Source: Ignavibacteria bacterium (GTDB lineage Bacteria; Bacteroidota; Ignavibacteria; Tepidaquicellales; Tepidaquicellaceae). Taken from it: a DNA stretch of 64,000 nt. Below are positions 36,494 through 45,626 of this stretch, piece after piece. Below the pieces are notes generated by a model, which saw only the letters and a program-made list of their open reading frames with translations, ran no database searches and was not told where the DNA came from. Numbering within the stretch: position 1 is the first letter of the stretch; each line of letters begins with the position of its first letter. The position numbers were made by a program, and so were the translations under genes. The stretch covers positions 186,001 through 250,000 of the forward strand of contig JADJAH010000013.1 of the NCBI GenBank assembly GCA_016704345.1, read 5' to 3'.

Positions 36494-38641
36494 ATGAAAA
36501 CTTCAAAAAGGATTGTGTTCTTCTTTTTTGTGTTGATGCTGACGATTGTATCAATTGGAACACTTAGAGCAGCACTTGACACAAAAGGAACAGATTTCTG
36601 GATCGCGTTTCCGGGCAACTATTCCGGAGGCGGCTATTATCAGGCACTCTTCATTACGAGTGATGTAAATACTTCGGGAACTGTTGACATTCCGGGAATC
36701 GGATTCTCTACACCATTCAATGTAACGGCAAACACAGTTACTACGGTGACGTTTCCGTCTCTGATTGATGTACAGACTAACGATGCAATAACAAACCTTG
36801 GCATTCATGTTACATCACTACAGGAAGTTACTGTTTACGGTTTGAACAGAAGAGATGCAACAACAGATGCATATCTGTCGCTTCCTCTTGATATTCTTGG
36901 AACAGATTATTTCGTACTCGGTTATATGAATACTAATGTAGTAAACGCCAATCAGTTTCTTGTTGTCGGAACTGCAAACGGAACAGTTGTAACAATTACA
37001 ACTACTGTTACTGTCGGCGGAAGAATTGCAGGAGTTCCTTACAACATAAATCTCAATCAGGGCGAAACATATCTTCTCAGAGATCCGAATTTCCATCCGT
37101 CAGATCTTTCAGGAACAAAGATCTCATCTACACTTCCTGTAGGAGTTTACGGAGGTCATCAATGCGCGAACATTCCATTCGGTTTCGTAGCATGTGATCA
37201 TATAGTAGAAATGATCCCGCCAAACAGCACATTTGGTAAGAACTTTCTGACCGTTCCTCTTGCAACAAGGCTAAACGGAGATGTTTGGAGAATCATGGCA
37301 TCAAATAATACTACTACTGTTACAATCAATGGAGCTGCTCAACCTGTGATAAGTGCAGGTCAGTACATTGAAACAGTGCTAACAGGTTACTCGACAATTA
37401 CTTCTGACAAACCTGTTCTGGTTGCCCAATATTCACCTTCTTCCAGCTTTGACGGTGTAACATCGGATCCATTCATGATGTTGATTCCACCGTTTGAACA
37501 ATTTCTTGCCGCATATACTGTATCGACACCGGCTTCAGGATTTGCAATCAATTTTATAAATGTAGTTGCACCTAATGCAGTTGTTGGAGCTTTGACATTG
37601 GATGGTGTTCCTGTACCTGCAGTAAACTTTACTCCTATCGGAGTCTCGGGATACTCAGGCACACAGCTTCCTATAGCGGCAGGAACTCACAACCTTGCGG
37701 CAACACTTCCGTTCGGATGTTTCGTTTATGGGTTTGACAGCTATGATTCTTACGGCTATCCTGGTGGACAAGCGTTGTCGCAGATAGCAATAGTCTCAAC
37801 TTTGTTTATGACTCCAAGGACGGCGATCAATCCTATCAACACGCAACATTGCGTGGATGCACTTGTCAAGGATCAGAATAATAATCCTCTTCCGGGTATC
37901 CGGGTTGACTTTGAAGTAAAGGGTGTCAACGTGGGAGCCGGCTTTGCGTTTACAAGCAATTCAGGAATCGCCAATTACTGCTACACAGGCACAAATGCCG
38001 GTAAGGATACAATCATCGGCACAACAGGTAGTCTGAAAGATACTGTATTTAAGACTTGGCAATCTGCATTACCGATTGAACTAACTGCGTTCACTTCAAC
38101 AATAAATGGCAGGAATGTCACTCTCAATTGGACAACTGCTGATGAGGTAAACAACAAGGGTTTTGATGTTGAAAGAAAACTCGTTGATACATGGAGCAAA
38201 GCAGGATTTGTTGCAGGAAACGGAACTACTACAATACCTGTGAATTATGAATTCATTGACAATAATCTTTCCGCTGGTACATACAGCTACAGACTGAAAC
38301 AAATAGACTTCAACGGAAATACTTCGTATTATAATCTCAGCAATGAAGTTGAAATAGGTATTCCGGATAAGTTTGCAATGTCACAAAACTATCCAAACCC
38401 ATTCAACCCGTCAACATGCGTAAATGTAGATCTTCCAATTGACGGAAAGGCAAAGATCACAGTCTATGATAACTCAGGTAAGACGGTCGCAACATTGTTT
38501 GAAGGATTTAAGAGTGCCGGATATTACAAAGTGGAATTTAACGGTTCAAATCTCTCAAGCGGTGTTTATTATTACAGAATTGATTTCAATGCAGACGGAA
38601 GAGATTACAGCAAGGTTTTAAGAATGACGCTTGTTAAGTAA
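36494..38641 (+). CDS. IgGFc-binding-like T9SS surface protein
   Basis: The third IgGFc-type paralogue, intact at 715 residues. The signal peptide is RIVFFFFVLMLTIVSIGTLR, then DTKGTDFWIAFPGNYSGGGY opens the N-terminal domain. Matching blocks are VTVYGLNRRDATTDAYLSLP, HQCANIPFGFVACDHIVEMI and PVLVAQYSPSSSFDG. The Ig-like domain has TQHCVDALVKDQNNNPLPGI and ANYCYTGTNAGKDTI. The C-terminal module is more divergent than in the other three (SALPIELTAFTSTINGRNVT, SQNYPNPFNPSTCVNVDL) and ends in YSKVLRMTLVK. The Cys in that sorting domain is unusual. AAAGGA precedes the ATG by eight bases. This copy is probably the oldest or least affected by exchange among the four tandem genes. Confidence 0.9.
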   Translation: MKTSKRIVFFFFVLMLTIVSIGTLRAALDTKGTDFWIAFPGNYSGGGYYQALFITSDVNTSGTVDIPGIGFSTPFNVTANTVTTVTFPSLIDVQTNDAITNLGIHVTSLQEVTVYGLNRRDATTDAYLSLPLDILGTDYFVLGYMNTNVVNANQFLVVGTANGTVVTITTTVTVGGRIAGVPYNINLNQGETYLLRDPNFHPSDLSGTKISSTLPVGVYGGHQCANIPFGFVACDHIVEMIPPNSTFGKNFLTVPLATRLNGDVWRIMASNNTTTVTINGAAQPVISAGQYIETVLTGYSTITSDKPVLVAQYSPSSSFDGVTSDPFMMLIPPFEQFLAAYTVSTPASGFAINFINVVAPNAVVGALTLDGVPVPAVNFTPIGVSGYSGTQLPIAAGTHNLAATLPFGCFVYGFDSYDSYGYPGGQALSQIAIVSTLFMTPRTAINPINTQHCVDALVKDQNNNPLPGIRVDFEVKGVNVGAGFAFTSNSGIANYCYTGTNAGKDTIIGTTGSLKDTVFKTWQSALPIELTAFTSTINGRNVTLNWTTADEVNNKGFDVERKLVDTWSKAGFVAGNGTTTIPVNYEFIDNNLSAGTYSYRLKQIDFNGNTSYYNLSNEVEIGIPDKFAMSQNYPNPFNPSTCVNVDLPIDGKAKITVYDNSGKTVATLFEGFKSAGYYKVEFNGSNLSSGVYYYRIDFNADGRDYSKVLRMTLVK

Positions 38642-38668
38642 TTTTATTCCGGACTGAATTCTCCATAG

Positions 38669-38697
38669 AGCGGAGCAGCAATGCTCCGCTTTTTTTT
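38669..38697 (+). terminator. Rho-independent terminator with GCAA tetraloop
   Basis: AGCGGAGCA pairs with TGCTCCGCT around a GCAA tetraloop, followed by a run of Ts. It separates the tandem T9SS genes from the converging lipoprotein gene at 38710. Confidence 0.9.
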
Positions 38698-38709
38698 ATA
38701 TAAATTTTA

Positions 38710-39159
38710 TCATTCTTTTCCTACAACGGTAATCTCATTTTCAACATTATTCAAAAAGTCTTCTGCCGTTTCACGCATGACTATAACTTCATGTTCATCT
38801 TTTATAAACTCCCTGTAAAGCGATTGCTTCATCTGCATTGACCTGGCAGCATTTAGATTCTTGTCGATAGAGTTTAAGAAATCTTCCTTGATTGCGTCTG
38901 ATTTCGTCCACCCCTTTACTGTCTCAAACTTGTTGACATCACTATAAAGTCTGTTCATTCGTGTTTCGTACAATTGAAGATCACTAAAATTTACAATGTC
39001 ATTTGTGTATTCCGTAAAGACGGCTGCAAAATTATTAGTCTTGTAGAGAAACTCAAATTTCCTTCTTTGCTGACCATGACTTATTCCATCACACCCATTA
39101 ATGAGAGAAACAGAAAGCAGTAACAATATCAAAAACATTATTACGTTAGAATGCTTCAT
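38710..39159 (-). CDS. Small lipoprotein of unknown function
   Basis: The 149-residue protein has a hydrophobic N-terminus ending in the lipobox SLINGC (Cys at about residue 23), so it is a lipoprotein anchored by an acylated Cys. The rest (KFEFLYKTNNFAAVFTEYTN, then LQLYETRMNRLYSDVNKFE) is predicted to be helical, with charged heptads and no known motif. It overlaps the tsaD stop by 14 bp (39146-39159), so the two genes are transcribed together. I do not recognise the family. Confidence 0.7.
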   Translation of the reverse strand: MKHSNVIMFLILLLLSVSLINGCDGISHGQQRRKFEFLYKTNNFAAVFTEYTNDIVNFSDLQLYETRMNRLYSDVNKFETVKGWTKSDAIKEDFLNSIDKNLNAARSMQMKQSLYREFIKDEHEVIVMRETAEDFLNNVENEITVVGKE

Positions 39160-40171
39160 AGTCTAATCTTGGTTTTGCATGAATTCGCAATTGATCTTCA
39201 CCGATAACTCGATAAGTGTCCGTCGAATTAAACTTGAGATACCCAGCAAGTCCGATCATAGCGGCATTGTCTGTTGTAAACTCATTCGATGGAAAATAAA
39301 TGTCATATCCTTTTTGCTTCAGTGAGTTGAATCTTTGCTTAAGTTCAGAATTTGCAGAAACACCTCCGGAAATGGCGATCGTCTTCACGCCGTACTTCTC
39401 CGCCGCCTTCTTTGTTTTATCAAATAGCATACCTATCACAGCGTCCTGAAATGAAGCACAAATGTCATTGAGAGTCTGCTTGTTCAGATTGATTCCATCG
39501 TAGTTCTTTCTTAAGAAATACAGAACGGAAGTTTTGATTCCGGAAAAAGAGAAGTCGAACTCAGAATCCTTTATATTTGATCTCGGAAATTTGTGGAAAG
39601 AAGGATCACCATGTTTTGCTGAATCATCAATATGCTTGCCACCCGGATAACCATATCCAAGCAGTTTTGCAACTTTGTCAAACGCCTCTCCGGCTGCATC
39701 GTCAATTGTCCTTCCGATGATCTTGTGTTTAAATAGATCTTCGGCAAGTATGAGGAGAGTATGTCCGCCTGAAACTATGAGACCGATAAATGGAAAGCGG
39801 ATCTTTGGGGAACCAATGAACGGGCTGTAAAGATGGGCTTGAATATGATTCACGGAAATGAATGGTATCTGTAAAGCAACGGAAAGTCCTTTTGCAAAAT
39901 TGGAACCGACAAGTAACGCGCCAATCAGTCCCGGCTCGGTTGTAGCGCAAACGAGATTGGCATCATCAAGTTTTTTTCTGCCTTTTGCCAAAGCTGTTTC
40001 ACATACATTAATGATTTTTTTGAGATGTTCTCTTGAGGCAACTTCGGGTACAACTCCACCGTATTGTGAATGAAACAATTGAGTTGAAATGATATTAGAC
40101 AGCACTTTGTCGTCTTCAAGAATTGCCGCGGATGTCTCGTCGCATGAGGTCTCTATTGCAAGCGTGATCAA
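39146..40171 (-). CDS. tsaD: tRNA N6-adenosine threonylcarbamoyltransferase
   Basis: TsaD (Gcp/YgjD) transfers the threonylcarbamoyl group to A37 of ANN-reading tRNAs, with TsaB and TsaE. The 341-residue protein shows the ASKHA-fold signature: LAIETSCDETSAAILEDD at the N-terminus, the metal-binding HxxxH as NHIQAHLYSP near residues 110-119, LIVSGGHTLLILAEDL, GRTIDDAAGEAFDKVAKLLG, and AISGGVSANSELK. The length is normal, and the ATG at 40171 fits the family. A lipoprotein gene follows with overlap. It is intact. The ORFs seen on the opposite strand here are shadows. Confidence 0.97.
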   Translation of the reverse strand: MITLAIETSCDETSAAILEDDKVLSNIISTQLFHSQYGGVVPEVASREHLKKIINVCETALAKGRKKLDDANLVCATTEPGLIGALLVGSNFAKGLSVALQIPFISVNHIQAHLYSPFIGSPKIRFPFIGLIVSGGHTLLILAEDLFKHKIIGRTIDDAAGEAFDKVAKLLGYGYPGGKHIDDSAKHGDPSFHKFPRSNIKDSEFDFSFSGIKTSVLYFLRKNYDGINLNKQTLNDICASFQDAVIGMLFDKTKKAAEKYGVKTIAISGGVSANSELKQRFNSLKQKGYDIYFPSNEFTTDNAAMIGLAGYLKFNSTDTYRVIGEDQLRIHAKPRLDYEAF

Positions 40172-40264
40172 TAGACTTTGTTAAACTTTTTTGAGTAAGA
40201 AAGTATTATCAGTGTCAAAGTTCAATTCTATTGATTTAACAGCGTAATAAATTTAACTTGACGC

Positions 40265-41548
40265 GTGAATAATAACACAATCCTTAAACTATTTGTATTC
40301 TTAATTTCTGTCCTCGCAATAGGACAAACTCCCGCATCGGCTCAGGTGAAACTTCTTGTCCCGATGGAACCGTCTCAAACAAATCATCTCAAAGCTTACG
40401 GAATTGCGTACCGTCATCTTCTCAACGGAAAAGAACTTGACTGGCTTCTTAACTACAGAGGCGGAGCATTTCTTTTTAATTATGATCAATCAGTTGAGAA
40501 TGAATGCCGTCAGAAGAATGTTTCGTACGAACTTCTGAACGGAACTCAAACTGCAACAGCTTATGCAGATGCGCAGTCAGATGAAAGCAATACTGATATT
40601 GTTAGACTCGAAAAAGTTGCAAGAATAGCAGTATATGTTCCTCCAAATGCTCTGCCTTGGGATGATGCTGTTCAGCTTGTTCTTGAGTATGCCGAGATAC
40701 CTTATGAGAAACTCTGGGATGAAGAAGTTCTCACGGGAAAATTGAAAGGCTTCGACTGGCTTCATCTGCACCACGAAGATTTTACGGGACAATACGGAAA
40801 GTTCTTCGCAACATACGGCTCTTCTCCTTGGTATCTGACGCAAAAGCAGATCAATGAAGATATGGCTGCAAAGTTCGGTTTTCCAAAAGTGTCACAGCTT
40901 AAACGGGCTGTTGTTGAGAAGCTTAGAGAGTATGTATCTAACGGAGGCTTTCTTTTTACTATGTGTTCGGCAACCGACACATACGACATTGCCCTTGCAA
41001 CAAAGAATACCGACATCTGTGAAGTGATGTATGATGGTGATCCTGCTGATCCTGATGCGAACAGCAAGCTGGATTATTCTGAATGTCTAGCATTCGAGAA
41101 TTTCAGCATCGACATGAATCCGTATGTTTATGAATATTCGAATATTGACATGACAAATCAGCTTCTTAACTACGGACAATTCAATGATAACTTTCGGCTT
41201 ATTGACTTCTCTGCAAGAATAGATCCTGTCCCAACAATGCTTACTCAGAACCACACATACCTTGTCAGCGGTTTCATGGGACAGACAACAGGATTTAACA
41301 AGCAGTTCCTAAAAAAAAATGTAACGATACTCGGGATGAACGAAGGGACCGATATAGTAAAATATATACACGGAAATTATGGCAAAGGAACATTTACCTT
41401 TTTTGGAGGACATGATCCGGAAGACTATCAGCATGCCGTCGGAGATCCAAAGACTGAATTGGAGTTACATCCTCATTCTCCGGGTTACCGGTTGATTCTC
41501 AACAATGTGTTATTCCCTGCGGCAAAGAAGAAGAAACTTAAGACATAA
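40265..41548 (+). CDS. Secreted amidotransferase-fold protein (family often labelled asparagine synthetase B)
   Basis: The 427-residue protein carries a signal peptide (LFVFLISVLAIGQTPASAQ) and opens with KLLVPMEPSQTNHLKAYGIA and DWLLNYRGGAFLF, characteristic of a Bacteroidetes/Chlorobi family that databases often call asparagine synthetase B. The core (VARIAVYVPPNALPWDDAVQ, GFDWLHLHHEDFTGQYGKFF, LREYVSNGGFLFTMCSATDT) looks like a class I amidotransferase (ThuA-like) fold with a Cys in FTMCSATD, not a true asparagine synthetase, which is cytosolic and has a different architecture. The start is GTG at 40265. It ends 8 bp before the likely start of a BtuF-like lipoprotein and may be co-transcribed with it. 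The substrate is unknown, and the traditional name should be doubted. Confidence 0.7.
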   Translation: MNNNTILKLFVFLISVLAIGQTPASAQVKLLVPMEPSQTNHLKAYGIAYRHLLNGKELDWLLNYRGGAFLFNYDQSVENECRQKNVSYELLNGTQTATAYADAQSDESNTDIVRLEKVARIAVYVPPNALPWDDAVQLVLEYAEIPYEKLWDEEVLTGKLKGFDWLHLHHEDFTGQYGKFFATYGSSPWYLTQKQINEDMAAKFGFPKVSQLKRAVVEKLREYVSNGGFLFTMCSATDTYDIALATKNTDICEVMYDGDPADPDANSKLDYSECLAFENFSIDMNPYVYEYSNIDMTNQLLNYGQFNDNFRLIDFSARIDPVPTMLTQNHTYLVSGFMGQTTGFNKQFLKKNVTILGMNEGTDIVKYIHGNYGKGTFTFFGGHDPEDYQHAVGDPKTELELHPHSPGYRLILNNVLFPAAKKKKLKT

Positions 41549-41555
41549 GTCTTGC

Positions 41556-42446
41556 GTGTTAAGTAGAATTCTTATTTGTTTCATTTATATTGTAATGCTT
41601 ACCGGTTGCAAATCAGAAAAAATAGTTTCGGATTCAACAGTAAGTATTAAAGATGATATAGGCGTTGATCTCAAGTTTGATACCCGTCCGAACAGAATCA
41701 TCTCTTTAGCTCCTAATGTGACAGAAGCTTTATACTCAATCGGCGCAGACTCTTTGCTGGTTGGTGTTACGGATTTTTGCGACTATCCTCCTTCTGCAAA
41801 GCTGAAGAAATCCGTCGGGAACTATCTCAGCCCGGATTTCGAAACAATAATCTCTCTCAAGCCCGACCTTGTCATCATGTACATAACAAACTCCTCGGGT
41901 CCTGCTTACAAGACCCTTACAGACAATCACATAAAAGTCTTTGCTTCCAATCCCCAAGACATCTCCGGAATAAAAAAAATGATTGCTGATTTTGGATATC
42001 TGACCAACAGAAAAATATTTGCAGATTCAGTAACCGCCCTTATTGATGCGGAGATTTTATTGGATGACAATTTTTCCAAACGTGACAGCGCATTCATTGT
42101 AATTTCAGTCAACCCTCTTATGACCGCCGGCGGAAAGACATTTGTAAGTCAAGTAGTTGAGAAGGCCGGTTTTATAAATATATTCGACAAGCTTTTGATT
42201 GAGTATCCCGTCATCAGCGCAGAAGAACTGCTTAAGAAATATCCTGCTGTTATGATATTTCCTACTGATACAACCGACTTAGGAAAAGTAAATGAATCAG
42301 TCAACGAACTGAGGAAGAGTTCAGGCTCAGCAGTTGATAGTGCCAGACTGATCTTTGTTGATGATGACATCATGTTCAGACCGGGTCCCAGAATAATTGA
42401 AGCTTTGAGAGTCCTCAAAAATAAGAAACTGCAATCAACAAAATAG
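41556..42446 (+). CDS. BtuF-like periplasmic substrate-binding lipoprotein
   Basis: A periplasmic-binding protein of the helical-backbone metal-receptor type used by vitamin B12, haem and siderophore ABC importers. GTG at 41556 gives a compact lipoprotein signal (LSRILICFIYIVMLTGC) with Cys at about residue 18; the frame also extends upstream to an ATG at 41505, which would overlap the previous gene. The binding domain begins IVSDSTVSIKDDIGVDLKFD, with RIISLAPNVTEALYSIGADS, LVGVTDFCDYPP and FETIISLKPDLVIM typical of BtuF. No permease or ATPase gene is adjacent, so the substrate cannot be read from context. Length of 296 residues is normal. Confidence 0.82.
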   Translation: MLSRILICFIYIVMLTGCKSEKIVSDSTVSIKDDIGVDLKFDTRPNRIISLAPNVTEALYSIGADSLLVGVTDFCDYPPSAKLKKSVGNYLSPDFETIISLKPDLVIMYITNSSGPAYKTLTDNHIKVFASNPQDISGIKKMIADFGYLTNRKIFADSVTALIDAEILLDDNFSKRDSAFIVISVNPLMTAGGKTFVSQVVEKAGFINIFDKLLIEYPVISAEELLKKYPAVMIFPTDTTDLGKVNESVNELRKSSGSAVDSARLIFVDDDIMFRPGPRIIEALRVLKNKKLQSTK

Positions 42447-42454
42447 ATTCACAA

Positions 42455-42575
<121 letters not shown>

Positions 42576-42686
42576 GGCACTATCTAATTCTTTATTTTTA
42601 ATTTCTAATTTTCAATTTTCAATTGCTCTCAATGCCGTCCCAAACTTTGCCCATTCATTTTTGAATGACATTGCCTAAATTTGCCG

Positions 42687-44666
42687 ATGATTTCACTAAA
42701 CGGCATATCTGTACGCTACGGCTCAAAAATATTGTTCGACGACGTGTCCCTTCGCGTTTCCGGTAAGGACAGGGTTTCACTTGTAGGATCAAATGGTGCA
42801 GGCAAATCAACCATGCTCAAAGTAATTGCAGGATTAAATGTCCCGGATTCGGGAGAAGTGGCATTATCCAAGCATACTACCATCGGATATTTGCCTCAGG
42901 AAGGAATTGAATACGCGGGAAAAACTCTCTACGATGAGATCTATTCATCAGCCGGAGACATCAACAAGATACAGCAGGAACTTACTGCTATCGAAAAAGA
43001 AATGTCGGAGGTTACTGATACAACTTCCGATGAATTCATGGATCTGATAAACGAATACGGCGAGCTTCAGGAAAGATTTCAGATGCTTGACGGATTCAGA
43101 CTGAAATCCAAGATTGAAAAAATTCTGATGGGACTCGGCTTTAGTGAGAGTGATATCAACAGAATGACAGATGAGTTCAGCGGCGGATGGCAGATGCGTA
43201 TAGCCCTGGCAAAACTTCTTCTCTCAAATCCCTCTATACTGCTGCTTGATGAACCGACAAATCATCTTGATATTGAATCATTGATATGGGTCGAGAATTA
43301 TCTTAAGGCTTATCTTGGTGCAATTGTGCTGGTATCGCACGACAGAAGTTTTCTTGATAACATTGCAGACCGTACTGTTGAGATCTCGCTTGGAAATGTA
43401 ACTGAATATTCCGGCAACTACTCATTCTACAAAATGGAAAAAGAAGTGCGAAAAGAGCTTCTTGAGAATCAATACAACAATCAGCAGAATTATCTTAAAC
43501 AGCAGGAGAAATTCATAGAACGGTTCAGATACAAATCAACCAAAGCCAGGGCGGTTCAAAGCAGGATAAAGCTTCTTGACAAGATGGACAAGATCGAACT
43601 CGAAGATGAAGAATCTACCGTCAAATTCTCATTCCCGCCGGCAACTCATTCAGGAAAAGTGGCAATTGAGATCGAAGGCCTTATCAAGAGTTACGACGGC
43701 AAACATAATGTACTCGAAAACATTGACCTGCTCATCAGCAGAGGCGAGAAGATCTGCCTGGTTGGCGTCAATGGTGCCGGAAAATCAACATTGACAAGGA
43801 TCATTGCGGGACTTGAGCCAATCAACTCAGGCATTATAAAAGACGGTCATTTGGTAGAGAAGAAATTTTATGCTCAGAATCAGGCGGAGACATTGGATCA
43901 TAACCGGACTGTTCTCGAGACTATGGAAACATCTGCAACAGGTGACATAACAAAAAATCTCAGATCGATCCTGGGAAGTTTTCTTTTCAGAGGTGATGAT
44001 GTATTCAAGAAAGTCGGGGTACTTTCCGGTGGGGAGAAGTCGCGACTGGCTTTGGCGAAAATGCTTATTGAACCTTCCAACTTTCTGATACTTGACGAAC
44101 CGACGAATCATCTTGACATGAGGTCCAAAGAAGTTCTTATGAATGCATTGAATAAGTATGAAGGTACTGTGTTGATAGTCTCACATGACAGGGAATTTAT
44201 TGACGGCATAGTGAACAAGGTTATAGAAGTGAAGGGAAAAAAGATCAGGACTTACAACGGCAATGCAAAGGATTATCTAGATGCTAAAGAGAAGGAACTT
44301 GTTTCACAAAGGGCGGATGAGATGCGTCTTTCAAAGCATGAGACGTATAGAGTAGACAAGCCTGCTGAAAAAAAGGTCTCGACTCATGAAATTAAGAAGA
44401 AGAAGAAAGAATTGACTAGAGCTACGCAACCGATCAAGACAAAGATCAAGGAATTAGAAGATGAGGCAAAAGGATTAGAAGAACGAATTGCCAAACTTGA
44501 GATCATTATGGGAAGTCCTAATTTTTATAGCGGTTCTTACGACATCATAAAGACGACGAACGAATATAACAATTTAAAGGATGGTCTGAAATACGTATAT
44601 TCAAAATGGGAAGAGCAATCTGCGAAACTTTCCGAAATCGAAATACAATTCTCAAATGAAAACTAA
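42687..44666 (+). CDS. ABC-F family ATPase
   Basis: The protein has two ABC ATPase domains and no membrane domain, as in Uup/EttA/YheS proteins that act on ribosomes or carry antibiotic-target protection. Walker A motifs are GSNGAGKST (first) and GVNGAGKST (second); signatures are FSGGWQMR and LSGGEKSR; Walker B blocks are LLLDEPTNHLD and LILDEPTNHLD. The arm/linker between domains (KQQEKFIERFRYKSTKARAV) is present, and a coiled coil follows the second domain (KKKKELTRATQPIKTKIKEL), as in Uup. The ATG at 42687 gives MISLNGISVRYG; a TTG two codons earlier is less likely. 659 residues. An outer-membrane protein gene follows after 9 bp. Subfamily not resolved. Confidence 0.9.
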   Translation: MISLNGISVRYGSKILFDDVSLRVSGKDRVSLVGSNGAGKSTMLKVIAGLNVPDSGEVALSKHTTIGYLPQEGIEYAGKTLYDEIYSSAGDINKIQQELTAIEKEMSEVTDTTSDEFMDLINEYGELQERFQMLDGFRLKSKIEKILMGLGFSESDINRMTDEFSGGWQMRIALAKLLLSNPSILLLDEPTNHLDIESLIWVENYLKAYLGAIVLVSHDRSFLDNIADRTVEISLGNVTEYSGNYSFYKMEKEVRKELLENQYNNQQNYLKQQEKFIERFRYKSTKARAVQSRIKLLDKMDKIELEDEESTVKFSFPPATHSGKVAIEIEGLIKSYDGKHNVLENIDLLISRGEKICLVGVNGAGKSTLTRIIAGLEPINSGIIKDGHLVEKKFYAQNQAETLDHNRTVLETMETSATGDITKNLRSILGSFLFRGDDVFKKVGVLSGGEKSRLALAKMLIEPSNFLILDEPTNHLDMRSKEVLMNALNKYEGTVLIVSHDREFIDGIVNKVIEVKGKKIRTYNGNAKDYLDAKEKELVSQRADEMRLSKHETYRVDKPAEKKVSTHEIKKKKKELTRATQPIKTKIKELEDEAKGLEERIAKLEIIMGSPNFYSGSYDIIKTTNEYNNLKDGLKYVYSKWEEQSAKLSEIEIQFSNEN

Positions 44667-44675
44667 AAAATACAA

Positions 44676-45416
44676 ATGAAAAGAGCATTCTCAGTAATGT
44701 TACTAACAGTTTTTTGTTTGATTTCAGGAAATAGTCTGTTTGCCGGTGAAAATAATGATCCGAGATTAAAGTTGAATGATAACTCAAAAGTCAGTCCCTT
44801 AAGCATAAAGGAAAGGGATTACCTCCAAGCTAAAACTGCGGAAAACGTAAGGACAGGAAAATACAGTCTCTTCTATCTTGACTTCCAGCTTGGATACGGA
44901 TCTACAAAACCAAATTATGATGTTAAGTCAGGTTCAACTGCCAATATTTCCTCATCCTCCCAAGGCGGGTTCACCGGAGCGGCATTCCTTACAGTAACGC
45001 TGTTTGATTTGCTAAATCTTACTACCGGACTGGATTTCACTAAGAAGAATTTTGGATTGACGGCTGATTCACTTCTAACTGCACAGGATGTTTCAAACAG
45101 CTATTTGAACGTGCCGATCTTGTTTAATTTCGGCGGACAAGTTTCAGATAAGATTGGAATTAATCTTGCAGCAGGTCCTTATTTCGGATTTTTGATGGGA
45201 GACGAAGATAACCTGAAGGAACTTGGCTTAAAGAACTTTGACTTTGGTATTGATGCAATGCTTACTGCAGACTATGCCTTGAATCAGTTTGTAAGCATCC
45301 TGTTAGGAACTGCTATGCAGTTTGGAGGCTTGAACAATCTCGGAAGTACGCTTAATGTGGAGAATGTAAAGACTACCAATTGGAGAGGTTTCACGGGAAT
45401 CAGAATAGGACTCTGA
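44676..45416 (+). CDS. Outer-membrane beta-barrel protein (PorT-like domain)
   Basis: The 246-residue protein has a signal peptide (AFSVMLLTVFCLISGNSLFA) and then eight or so amphipathic beta-strands (YSLFYLDFQLGYGSTKPNYD, GGFTGAAFLTVTLFDLLNLT, KIGINLAAGPYFGFLM), ending in an aromatic-free but otherwise barrel-like RGFTGIRIGL. The strand pattern fits the outer-membrane protein beta-barrel family PF13568 (PorT-like). The gene begins 9 bp after the ABC-F gene, which suggests shared transcription, though the two functions have no obvious link. Role unknown. Confidence 0.75.
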   Translation: MKRAFSVMLLTVFCLISGNSLFAGENNDPRLKLNDNSKVSPLSIKERDYLQAKTAENVRTGKYSLFYLDFQLGYGSTKPNYDVKSGSTANISSSSQGGFTGAAFLTVTLFDLLNLTTGLDFTKKNFGLTADSLLTAQDVSNSYLNVPILFNFGGQVSDKIGINLAAGPYFGFLMGDEDNLKELGLKNFDFGIDAMLTADYALNQFVSILLGTAMQFGGLNNLGSTLNVENVKTTNWRGFTGIRIGL

Positions 45417-45537
45417 TGATTCCGAATTGTTGATTACTAATCGAAGCTTCATTTAGGTGATCATAGATCTATTCATAATAAAGGGTAAACGAAGATCAGT
45501 GATTTTGCTGGTCTGAGTTATTGTGTAAATGTTTAGG

Positions 45538-45572
45538 TGCTTCATGCATAAACAGACCACGCGCATGAAGCA
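45538..45572. promoter_or_regulatory. Perfect inverted repeat upstream of the glycan cluster
   Basis: TGCTTCATGC (45538-45547) is perfectly inverted at 45563-45572 with a 15-nt spacer. No T-tract follows, so it looks more like an operator or attenuator stem than a terminator. A TAnnTTTG-like sequence (TAAGTTTG) lies at 45584-45591 without a clear -33 partner. Confidence 0.4.
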
Positions 45573-45626
45573 TGCATTCAAAGTAAGTTTGTCAGATTGT
45601 TAACAAATCAAAGTATATGAGTATTT

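Noticed and set aside
34129..38641. IgGFc-binding name taken as evidence of binding host antibody
   Set aside because: The domain name reflects its first description in mammalian mucus proteins; bacterial homologues in environmental species have no shown antibody binding.
40265..41548. True asparagine synthetase
   Set aside because: A signal peptide and amidotransferase-like fold without the synthetase domain argue against it.
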